A stretch of DNA of 64,000 bases from Strigops habroptila. Lineage: Eukaryota; Chordata; Aves; Psittaciformes; Psittacidae. Shown piece after piece: positions 24,501-36,500 of this stretch. The notes under the pieces were generated by a model. That model saw nothing but the letters and a program-made list of their open reading frames with translations, made no database searches and was not told the origin of the DNA. The DNA is taken from contig NC_046358.1 in NCBI RefSeq assembly GCF_004027225.2, forward strand, positions 6,231,284 through 6,295,283, in the 5' to 3' direction. Within the stretch, counting starts at the first letter, position 1, and each line of letters starts with the position of its first letter. Both the position numbers and the translations under genes were made by a program.

Positions 24501-27500
24501 GAGGCACTGCTCGCTGTGGAAACCTCCTTCCACTGCACATCCGCGCCAAGGGCCTGGATTTACAATTTCCAGCACTAGGCGCCACAAGACCTCAGGAGGG
24601 ACGACAGAGGCTCGAGACACAACCGGGGGAAGGCGCTTGAGGGCACGGCTGCCCTGAAGGGAGGCAACAGCAACGCGGGGCCGATGAGGTACCCTCCGCC
24701 ATTGCTCCCCCCCTCCCCCCAGCCCCGTGAGGCGGTTAACGGCCGCCGCGGCACGCTTCCAACGGCCGGCAGCCGCGGCCGCCCATTGGCCCACACCGCC
24801 GAGCGGCGGCCAATGGGAGGCGGCTGCCAGCGGAGCCGCGCGCGGCGGGCGGGAGGAGTGCAGGGTTAGGACGGAGCGGCCGCGGCCCCTCAGGCACCGA
24901 CCCGGCTCATCACGGCCCCGGCTCCCCGCGGTGCCCGGCGGCCGCACGGCTCGGCGGGGCGCTTGGGGCCGGAGGGGACGCCTCGCCTTTGCCCTTCCGT
25001 GGGTCTTTCTCATCCTGGGATGTCTTAATGAGTGCCCCAGAGGACATCGCCTCGCTGGGAAGATGCCCCTTAGGGTGCATGCTGCTCCCACGGTTTGCAG
25101 TAACCTCTGGCAGGCGTAAAGGTTTTGTGGGGGGGTTCCCCCCCCCATACCACTGCAGTGTGTGTGTGTGTAATAATGAGAATCATAGAATAGAATCAAC
25201 CGGGTTGGAAAAGACCTTTAAGATCATCAAGTCCAACCATTACCCCACCACTGCCAAAGCCACCACTAACCCATGTCACTGATGGTCTCATCCACATGGG
25301 TTTTGAACCCTTCCGGGGATGGTGACTCCAGCACTGCCCTGGGCAGCCTGTTCCAATGCCTGAGCACCCTCTGGGGAAGGAATTGTTCCTAATCTCCATC
25401 TAAACCTCCCCTGGTGCAGCTTGAGGCCATTTCCCCTTGTCCTGTCACTTGTTATCTGAGAGAAGAGACTGTCCCCACCTCACCCCAACCTCCTGTCAGG
25501 CAGTTGTAGAGGGCGATAAGGTCCCCCCTGAGCCTTCTCTGGACTAAAACCCCCACAGGTCCCTCAGCCGCTCCTCATCAGGCTTGTTCCCCAGACCCTT
25601 CACCAGCTCCATTGCTCTATCAGCTGACAGAAGGGCGATGCTGTTAACACCACACACACACACACAGACTGCATCAGACTTCTGTAGCTGTGATTGTAAC
25701 ACCCAGCTCAGAGTTTGTGAGCTTGCTGTTCTCTGGGGAGGAATCTTGGGAGACACCCGGGAGTGGGTCTTTGACTTAAATGGGTTTGCCCCTGAAGGAA
25801 AAAAAGGGAGAAAAAGGTACATGGAAAGCTGAAATCTGTCAGTCTGTGCCTGGGTTTCCCAGTGGCCCAGAAGAAGGCACCAACAGCACTTGCTGCTGCA
25901 GTGGCAGATGAGTCCAGACACTGGTGTACCCACCGGGTTTGATGTGCTCAGCATAAGTGGGATTAACAGCCACTGTGGGCACTGATATGGGAGTCGCTGG
26001 AAGCACCTTACAATAGGAATGGCTGTGGAGCAGGGCAGAGCTCAAGCCAAGGTGATCCAAAAGACGTGTGTCAGTGTGGCCATAGTGGTGTGGCTGCCTG
26101 TGTGCCCTCAAACTGCCTGCAGATGCCAGGATGCAGAGCAGGTATGCCTGCGCTAGGGGAGGAGAGGGAGCACGTCAGCCTCTCCTAGGTCAAAAGAGGC
26201 TCTGCTAGCCTGAGGTGGAAAGCAGCTATGGTACATTTTGCTTCCTGCATGAGACTTGCTGAATCTGCAGAGATAGGAGCACCTCTCCTCCCAGCAGCAG
26301 CACCCTGGAGGTTAAAGAGGAATGCCTCTGCTTTCCAGCAAGCTTTTGCTGCGTGTATGCTACATATGCAATGAATGTCCCACATTTCTTTTGGCTTACA
26401 ACTTGCCTTGCAGCTGACTCTGATAAAAAAAATATTAGACCAGGACTTAAACCATAAGCAGAAGTGGACACAACCCTCTCAGGATGAAACCTGGAGATCG
26501 GCTGCTCTTAGCCCTCATTTGGCTGATTTAGGGGTTATTTCCAGGAGTTCGTGAAAGGTCAATAAAAAGTCTGTCCTTTAAGGCCTTTCTTGAGCTCAGG
26601 GAACTGAAGAAGACACCTGCTTGCTGCAGAACAAGGCTGCCTTTATTTCTGAGCCATCATGGTGGCAGCCGGGCCACGTTCGAAAGGAGATGTGTGGAAA
26701 GTGTTCTCTGTGGGAAGGTAGGTACCCTTCACACGAGCAGTAGCTCTGAGAGAAGTTGCATCATCATCACTGCCCCCAGGTCTCTGCCCTCGTCCGAATT
26801 GGTGCTTTACCTCTTTGTGTTGACTTGGCAGCCTCAGCAGGCTCCTGGTGACACCCTAACTCCACACTATGACGAGGGGCAGGTATGGAAGGAGGTTCAT
26901 GTGAACTTTATCTCCTTAAGTGTGAATATATAAACCATCATCTTTGGGAAGACCCATCCTGCTGTTACCCTGATCCGCCTCCACCTAGGTATGCCCTTTG
27001 TGGAGCCCAAACACATCCATCCCTTTGCAATCCCCACAGAGCCGCAGCAGCCACAACACAGTTGGGTTTCCATAGCCATGCTGTTGGTGTGTGGCACTCC
27101 TGAACAACCTAGGAATGCAACTCCAGCCCAGCCCTGCAAATCTAGTGGCAAATCTACCCTGAAAAAGCCTACATGGATTGAATTGTGTGTGGTATGTCTG
27201 CCTGGACAGCTGAGGGAAAAGTTCTACTTGATGGAGAGGGACACACAGTGCGATGAAAGGCAGGAGGCAGGGCAAATGAAAGAAAACACTGGTTTACTCT
27301 CTGTGACTCTGTGAACTGTACTGCTGTGCTGCAGTGAAGCTAGGTCACAGTACCACCAAAAGACATGAAATAAAGCAGGAACGTTCAATATAACTGAAAA
27401 TAAATTAGAGAGGTGCAACTCAAGCCAGTCACCAGCCAGTGGGAGGGGGAAGTTGATTTAATATCCAATATTAACTGGGATAAACACCACTCCACCATTT

Positions 27501-30500
27501 CTTCCATCTTTCTTGAAAGCTTCTGGCCCTGCCCAATATGGGGTTGGAGCCACCAGAGCTGGCAGATCTTTGCTCTTACACAACTTGTCACCACCATAGA
27601 CCTCAATTCAGCCTTCCAGTATCTGAAGGGGGCCTACAAGGATGCTGGAGAGGGACTCTTCATCAGGGACTGTAGTGATAGGACAAGGGGTGATGGGTTC
27701 AAACTTACACAGGGGAAGTTCAGGTTAGATATAAGGAAGAAGTTCTTTACTGTGAGGGTGCTGAGGCACTGGAACACGTTGCCCAAAGAAGTGGTAAATG
27801 CTCCATCCCTGGCAGCGTTCAAGGCCAGGTTGGACAGAGCCTTGGGAGACATGGTCTAGTGTGAGGTGTCCCTGCCCATGGCAGAGCAGTTGGAACTGGA
27901 TGATCTTAAGGTCCTTTCCAACCCAAACCATTCTGCAAGTCTATGATTATGGGCCTTTTTTCTGTATCTTGCAAGAAAGGCAATCTAAGCAATGAGAAAG
28001 GTGCCCTGGGAGATAGAGGAAATCTGCTTTGGGAGATAACCAGAGGAGGAGGTATTATCTTTACAATCAGCTTCATTTGTCTCATTGAAACTGTTTCTCT
28101 TTAGTTTTCAGAGAGCAAAATCAGAGATAATTCACATTTTGTCCCCTAGCAGGTCCCTGGAGACCCATAAAGAAAAGCAGGCCTTGGAAGAGGGAGATAG
28201 CTGTGCTCTGTTCAAGTCCCGAAGCTGAGGCATGCAGCTAATACCAAACATTACTGGTGGCTTTCATTCCTTGGGACTTTGTAAAGGGCAATTACAGAGC
28301 AACTAAGTCTGGACCAGCAGATTTGTCACTCAAGGATGTGAGGGATTTTCATCCAAAATCTTGAGAGAGCAAGAGCTAGGACTCTCTTCAGTGGCCAGAC
28401 TGGGTAAGAGCTGGGTTTTGCAACCAGCAGACTGAATGGGGTCCCGCACCAGGAGTGTTTTCAAAGCAATTCAGCTTGGAATGCAGATTTCTGACCCGCT
28501 GCCAATATCGCAGTGGAAAATCTGTGCCCTGAGCAGCAGATAGGAAATTAAACTTCAGCTCCAATGCTGAGGGTATCATTTTCACCTCAGCGGTGGAGCT
28601 GCAGAAACCAGAGTCTCTAGAGAATAGGGAAATCCTTCCTAACCCGCAAAGGGCAGTAACACCTCTCAGACCATTCGTCACTACTGGGGCAGCCTGGATT
28701 AACACCATCCTGTTGTTAATCCTGACATCCTGGGGGGGGGGAGAGAAGGAAGGTGCGATGTTGGTGAAGAAGGAATTAACGTCATGTGTTTCCAAAGATG
28801 AGGCTGCAGATCTGCTTGGTCAGAGGTAATGCAGTCACTTCAACCATGGGATGAAAATCAAGGCTGAAGGAGAAAGGCAGCCTGTGAAAACCCTTTCCCA
28901 ACACCTGGCTCTCTAGCTATCCCAAGCTGAACTCCTACATGACAAGGCCCAGCAGCCAAGTACTCTGTAGCTGGTAAAAAGAAGTAGAAACATGAAGAGG
29001 CCTGGGATTGTGAGCTCAAGTAAAGTCAGAAGCTCCTGGAAAGAAGAGATCCCATGTTCCTTTGAAGACAGGAAACCTATTATGCCCTGAAAGCTCCTGT
29101 GTCTGAGAGCACGCAGGCATCTGCACCCCAGCATTGGAGGGGGGTCTGCAGAAACTGGTGGATTTGGAAATCCATTCTCTGGACATCCCTGGAGCAGCAC
29201 AAGGAGACTGTGAATGGCTTCATGGGTTTTAGGGTCTGGAGGAACCAGCCTGGTAATCAAACATGGTTGCTTACATAGCTGAGTACAGGACCTATATTCG
29301 TGCCTCCTGCTTCAATCTCATCATCTGCAACTGAGCTTCACAGAAAGAAACATCTCATCTCAGTTTAAAGGCTTCAGAAAAATCCACCCCTTTCTAAAAT
29401 AAACCCTGCTGTAGAAGCTAACTACAGTCACCAAACATGAGTCACTGCAAAGAGGGACTCTCTAGCTTAAGCCTCCAAAGTGTTTTCTCAGGCTTTTTGC
29501 CCTTAGATGAACAAGTCCTTACTACCAGAGACCTTCCTGAGAACAAAACCAAGTCACCTTTTAAGCTGAGGAGTGTGGTATGGCATGGCCACCCTACTGG
29601 GCTATTCTGCAGACAGCAGAAACCACACTGGTCTCATTGCAGGCAGGGAGAACCTGATGACTTACTGAATGATGGCAGGCTGTAGTCATGGAACTCCACA
29701 TTAGCAGCAGATTCAAAGATTAAATTATCTTTCTCTATAATTAATTGCCAGATTTTAACATAACCAAATCACAGGTGGAAGTGAGTGATTCCTGTGGCAA
29801 AAGTTGTTACAGCCCTGCCACGGTGGCCACTGCTGCAAAGCAATAATGAAGGATGTGAGCTCTGAAAATCAAGATAAAATCTATAGTGGTTTGGCTTCAG
29901 GGCATCCTTTCAGACATGGCTTTATTATGCAGGTGTAATCCAGGACCAGAAGCAACAATAACCTCTTAGTATCCATCATGGATTTACATGCAACAGAAGA
30001 GAAAAAGCATCAGCGAGATCTTTCCTTCCTGTCCCTTAATCCCGACACCAAGTGAGTTTTCCTAAGTATGGAGTTCTTGTGCACATGAAACCCTTCACAA
30101 GTGCTCAGTGTGTGTCTCAGCAACGACGCACCCAGCCCCTGCTCCCGTCTGATGCTCATAGCACCAGACCTTCTCATGCCATCCTCTTCCCTCACACCTC
30201 TGCTGCCTGGTTCTTCCCTGCTTCACTCCTCCATTGCCTTCCTCCTGTCTCCTCTCGCTGAAAGGCTGCACACATCTGGCTTGCCTTTATTGTGTGATAA
30301 ATCTACCCTGCATCTTGGGTTCATTTTCTGAAAGTTTTGAATGGTGTCTTGGAAATGCTGTTGGACAATAGGAGCTCTTTGAACCCAGGCCAGCTGGATG
30401 GGACTCCTCGCATTGCAGCTGACATGCAGGCTTTGGCGGTCTTTCTCAACTCTTTCCTCTCTTCTCCTTTCTTTATAGCATTTGAATTGTCCTCAAACTT

Positions 30501-33500
30501 TATTTTTGGAGTGGGCAATGCATTTCTGAATCTTTTCATTATATTATTATTAATTATGGTCATGCCTGTTTCTCTTTCTGCTGGCGCTCCTGGGTGGATC
30601 TCTCCTCTCTCACTTAATGTCTTGGGTAAGACTACCTTGGCCGCAACCCACTTGAGCAGTGACTCAGAATCCCTGGCCTGCTCCCAGGAGAGATGCAAGA
30701 GTTTTGCCAGTTGGTTTATAAAGAGGCCATCGTTTTCCTCAGCTACTCTCTCGCTCAGCAGAGCCGAGCCGGTTGGAAAAGCTCAGCTCTGTGGTTCCAG
30801 TGAGTCCATCCCTGCTGGACAGGCCATCCCTGGGGTGTTATGAAAGCAGAGCCCTGCTCCCTGCGGGTGCAACCAGGACAACTGCTGCACCAGGCAGGAG
30901 GATTCTCCACTGAACTAGATTTTTCTCCCAGGAGGTCACTGCACTCAACTTCCCCATTCCCAAGCCCCTCAAGGAAAAAAAGCAAAGCGAGGCATGTGGG
31001 CAGGATGAGGCATCATGAAGGAGGGAGTACTGTTGCTTAATGGCTCATCTCACAGCTACCCACATCTCTTGAGTCAGAGTAGAGAATGGTGTACTCTGAA
31101 GCAGGCCCCTCGGATGGCCGGATTTGAGGTTTGCTTGCAGCAGTGGTACACTGTAGAGTAATCCCATCCTCATCCTATGGACATCTCAGACCTTTCCAGC
31201 CATGTGGGAGGGTGGGAGTTGCTCTGTTTCTAAAGGCAGACCTATGGCTCTACTGTTTGCCTCTCCACACATTGAATTTATGTAGTGAAGAAGACGACTT
31301 TTTGCTACTGCATGGATCCTGTAACTTAAATATATTCAAACAGTGTGCTTTTATGGAGGTGGATGTGCAAACCCTCTTCATTTCATGCACTGGGGAGGAC
31401 TCAAATAAAAAGAGATGGCTGGTCTTGGTGAGGCATGGCTGTCTCCCACAGACGATGGAGGGAACACGAGTCTGAATCCTTCCCTGCACTGCCTTCTGGA
31501 AACAGCACTGAGTGATGGAGGAAAGAATATCACAGGCCTTCCCCTAGCAATGGTACTGTCAGACCATGATCTCCCCAGCTCCCCTTCCCCCCTGCTTCAC
31601 AGAGCAGCCAAGAACACTGGTGCTCCCCAGTGCTGGTGTTAGCAAGGGAGAAGGGCTGAGATCATCAGTTGCTTTTTATTGACATCTACCAAAGGGAGGA
31701 ATAGGTCTTGGGCCAAGTACCATTCTGCTTCCTCCTGTCCTGCTGCAAGACACATCACGGCAGGGTGGGAAGGGGACCCACCAGCCCTCTCTGTGTTGGT
31801 GTTGAAGGCTGAACTGGCTCCTGAGCTGAGCTGCAGCAGCCCAATCACCAGGCAGAGGTGTCTCACTCTCTCCAAGCACAGCACCATGCAAACCACAGCC
31901 GGTTCCCCCTCCCTGGACAGCAGGCTCTGTGCCGGCGGGGTGGCATTGCTTCTGCAGCTTGAGGAATGCAAACTGCCCGAGCTGCTCTTGAGGATCCGCC
32001 AGGAAAAGTCCACAAATAGCAACAGGAAATCAAAATGCCCGCTCCAGACATGCACCAGATACAAAGCCATCCAGAGCAAGGAGAAAAACGCTGGACGATG
32101 GAGATTACATCATGCTGTGGATAAACCTGTGAGCCTGTCCAGCTGGGGCCATGCCAACAGGTCCAGATGGCGCAGGAATGCTAACTGCATAGCTACCTCT
32201 CTCTTGTCTTTGCTTGCTATTCCCTCTTTCTTTCCCTATTCTCCATCACTCCTGGCCTCCTTCCCTCTTCCCTTTCCCAGAATATAAATAAATAAATCCT
32301 CTGGCAACTCTACATAATGCAATTTCATTGAATATCAGAAAGGCATCTGAGACCAGTGGATGGGGCATGGGGCTCTGGCACTTACTCATCGGTATGGAGG
32401 CTGCTGGGCAACCTCACGGCACCACGTAGCTGCTGGGGTTGACACAGTATGTGTGCCTTCATCTCACCTGGCACTTTAGCCCCTGGCTGCAAAGGAGGAG
32501 GTTGCCAGGGCTGCTCCCTTAGAGCTTGAAGCATGCAGAGAAATTAAGGAATGAGCATTGCTCCTGCTCTGCTGCAGCTCACCCCAGCTGCTTCCAGCTG
32601 CCACTGGCTGCAGTTACAAAGGGAGGGAGAAAAGAGTTTTGCTCTCGCAGCTAGCAGCCTCTAGCTACCACCCTGGCACCAATTAGTGACAAAGAAAGGA
32701 GTGCAGCACCCTCTGTTCTGTCCTCAGCCTTGACCAGAGCAGCATCTGGTACTCAGCTCTCCCCCAGTGTGATAAAAACAGGGCTCAAAGACATGTATGA
32801 GAAGAATGAAAGGTGTGTGTGCTCTGCTGGGTGCGAAAAAGGGCTGCAGGCCTTTTGCTCATTATTTGGTGCTAATCCAGCTGCTGGGCTGCTGCCAACT
32901 GTATCTGACAAATCCTGAAGAGCAGGAGAAGCTTCAGAGAATGGAAAAGCAACATTTGCGTCACTCTTCCCAGTGGAGGATGGCGATACTAACTTTATAA
33001 CGGGTCAGGCAGACTCACTGTGGGGAAAAGGCACCTCCAAAAAGAAGGGGGAAGTGCAAAACCATGCACTGAGCAGCAAGAGGGACTGACACGGGACTTA
33101 AATGCCCTGCTAGGGGACTGATAAAGCCATGGCACTCTGGTGCTTTCAGGTTATTACCTCCTTCTCAGATACCAACCTGGTGAGACACAGTTTGGGAGCC
33201 TCGGAACTCGGCGCAGCCCTGACCATGGAGCAGTTTTGGGCAGAAATGTAACAGGGTGCTCTCAGAGGGAAGTTGGGTTTCGCAACTGAGCCAGGATCTG
33301 GTTGTGCAATGGAGGAGGAGGTATAAGCACAGCCCATTCACTGGATTTATAAAGCACAAATTGTTTGGTTTTCAGGAAGGCCCAAAGAGGTCAGACCAGC
33401 AACAGCCTTGGACCAAGTGCTTTAAATCCTGATGCTGACCATTCAAACTGACACAGAAAGATTACTCTGGATTAGCTTGAAGCATCTGAGATGAGAATCA

Positions 33501-36500
33501 GACATGTGCAGTCCCCAGGAATAAAGAATAGGAGAGGGGTGAAGGATAGCTGGGACATCAGTGGAGGATGGACCCACCAAAATGAAAACGTTCCAAAGAG
33601 CACGTATAGCTGCAAAGTCAGTCAAAGAGACTTCAATCTGGGAAGTAAAGTAATAGCTCCTATGGCCCTTTCCCAGCAGATATCTACTAGTAAAACCTCA
33701 CTTCAGCCTAACTCTTCATTAATCTGCTTGACCCATGGATGGCAGAGCCCCATGTCAGTAAGAATAGCGTGTGCACTATTTTATAGTAGCAAAACTGCAT
33801 CACTGCAAGTGACACTGCAAGGATCATGCACTAAGAAACTGGCAGAGCTGGGGCTAAAATACAGTTCTCCCATTCCCGACATCCTCCCTGCACCACTGTC
33901 CATAAGGAGAGAAAAAAAACACACAACAAAAACAAACCCAACATCATCCAGTTGGCAATTCAATATCTGTGGCTCAACAGCACCTCATCAACTCTCAGAG
34001 TCTGCCACATTTGCTTGGAAAGAAGAGCCAGATTTCCAGCACTCCCTGGGCAGAGAGCTGTCGGATCGAAAGACTGAAAAGGCTTTGAAAGAAACCTTCC
34101 ATCAACAGCCTTTACAAATGTCAGAGCTGGTTTCCTCCTCCCTGCACTGCCTGGGTTGCAGTCCCTCCCCTGGGGCAGCACTGAGCCCAGCCAAAAGCAC
34201 CTGCCCAGCTCCTTCCTTCAACTGTCATGGGTTTACTGGACCCATTTAACATCAAGCTGCACCGGCATACAACAATTAACTATCAAGGCTCTGGACCTGG
34301 GTCCTCTTCTTCATCGTGGTCTCCCTTTTCCCTTCTGGATGCAAAAGCTCTCCTCCCAGGAGAGAGAGGGCTTCAAATACTGCAGCGAGGAGCAGGTTTG
34401 CAAGGTAGACCCTTGGCCAGCGGAGACGTGTTATTCTTGAGCAGCAGTGCTCCCACCTGGATGTGCTGTGGCATCAGGAGGAGAAGCCAGCACCCCCCAG
34501 CACGGGGGAAGTTCTTCGGGCATCAGTCTGTGGAAGCTCACCTGCAGGAGGGATGCTGACAATCCACTATGAGCATCCAAAACCAATGCTGTATCTAGCT
34601 CCCTCCTGTGTAACGTGCTTGGTGTCAGACCCAAGCTGTATCTCTCCTCCAGCCTTGGCTGCCAGGTTCTTCCCAAGGGAGCCCCGACATTCCAGCTGCA
34701 GGGGAACTCCTGATATGGATCGCTGAAGCTGAACGTGTTACGTTGCATCTATTCTAGGAAAAGTGCTAAGTGAGTTTTGAGCTTTGCTCATCAGGTCAGT
34801 GAGGCTGCCCTGAACAAGCATTTTTTCCTAATCAAGACAAAGTCACAGTGTGAAGAAGCCAAAAGCAACTTTGCTGAGGTAGTCAGGGGTGAGTTTCCTC
34901 TGGAACAGGCTGGACAGTGATCATAATGAATGACCTCACATAAGGCATCACCTTTGAGCCCTAAAGATGGTACTAATTACCCCAGCACTGGTTTTAATTA
35001 CGTACTAGTTTGAGGGAGATGAGCCATGCACATTGCTTCCATCCTGAATGAGGAATTGCTGTAATCCTTGAAAGTGAGAAGATAAAATAGGAAGAGAAAG
35101 AAAGGAGTGAAAGAGTGTTTGTATATCTTCGGTTTCAACCTTCATGAGATGTGTCAAGATCAGTGTCGAGCGTCCCTTGGACACTGACCAGAGCAGAGCA
35201 GTTCCACATGACTTCAAAGGCAGAAAACCCATGGAGAGATGTAAGAAAATAGGAATAAAAGGATTGATGCAAAGAAAGAAAAGAGAAGGTGGGTTAAGAC
35301 GTTAGAAAGGGCTGGGTGAGAGGGGAAGGCTGGGGCATTCAGGTCAGCTCAGGAGACTATGGGAAAGGAAAACCTTAAATGATGTGACCCTATGGGAAAG
35401 CAGAAGCAAAAAAGAAATCATTTTCTTGAGCAGCTGGGAGTAAGTTAGATGTGAACATTTCCTGGCAGATGTGTAGGGAGCAATTGAGTTGAAAGACACA
35501 GCCTGCCTTGCAGGATGCTACCTGCAGTCCCCTGCCACTCCAGCCATGCCCTCAGCTCTTCACAACCCTTCAGCTATTTCTGATCTGAGGGACAAGGCAA
35601 AACATGCAGGCACCAACCCAAGAAAACACCCAATAACTCACAAGTTTAGCTCCAGAGATAGGAAAGAGTAAGAAAAGGGCTCCATGCAAGCACCCACCAT
35701 GTCCTATTGTCAGTCTGAAAACAGCGTCCTTAGCCAGAGGACACCAAATGACATTAAAGCTGCATGCACAGAAGTCATCTGCTGCAGCAGGACAGCCACA
35801 GTGCCAGCATGGGGGCAGATGAGACACACAGCTTTGGTGCCACTCTTGCTCTCACTTCTCATCTTATGTGGAGACATGAAGTCCCAGCAGTGTAGAAGTG
35901 TGAAGGAGGATAAATATAGTCCCCAGCAGAAGGCTGGGGTTGGTGGGATGTAGTAACCCCAGGACTGAAATTGGCTGGAAGTGAGGACTAACGCACTTGG
36001 CTCCTTCAAGAGACACCTCTCCTGAAGAAGAACCATGCTGGCCAAGAGGTTGCCTGTGAAGCATAGGTGATGGCATCACCTTGCAGCAGAGACATGGGAT
36101 TTCCCTGGGAAATCTCTGAGCCAGATCAGGTTAAGAGATTGGCCATTTCTTAGTTGCGTTGTAATGATCTGCTTCACCCCTCATGCCCTACCTGTTCCCC
36201 TGTGACTCTGCAGCAAGGAGAGGCTTTTGCAAACCATCTGGTTTCCTGCAGTAGACTGTCCACAGCAGGATGCACAGCACATACAGGCTTCAATGGGTTG
36301 ACTCATCCCTTCCTTGAAATGACTGGTACACGTCAGTCTTGAGGATCAAATCTTCAAATCCAGCACAATCCTACCTGTGGCTATGAGAAGAGGCCCTGCC
36401 TTGTGGTCGTCATAAAGACTGCTCCAGAGAGTTGGGTGCTCTCATTTGCTTCCTTTAACACTGAGAATAGTAAAGAAGTAATGTACTAAATGCTAAGTAA

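Noticed and set aside
24201..25199. Minus-strand open frame of 332 codons across the intronic CpG island
   Set aside because: Composition reflects GC-rich DNA (Arg/Ala/Gly/Pro). No domain is seen, and it runs into CR1 sequence at its start.
27413..27859. Plus-strand frame of 148 codons
   Set aside because: Its second half is CR1 3' sequence, as are the frames 51017-51352, 60291-60800 and 63676-63960.
31679..32287. Plus-strand frame of 202 codons in intron 1
   Set aside because: No domain or motif; a similar-sized frame is open on the opposite strand (31639-32079), as expected by chance in stop-poor sequence.
33491..34249. Plus-strand frame of 252 codons in intron 1
   Set aside because: No recognisable domain, low-complexity Ser/Thr-rich translation, no splice or promoter context. 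Chance cannot be excluded without conservation data.
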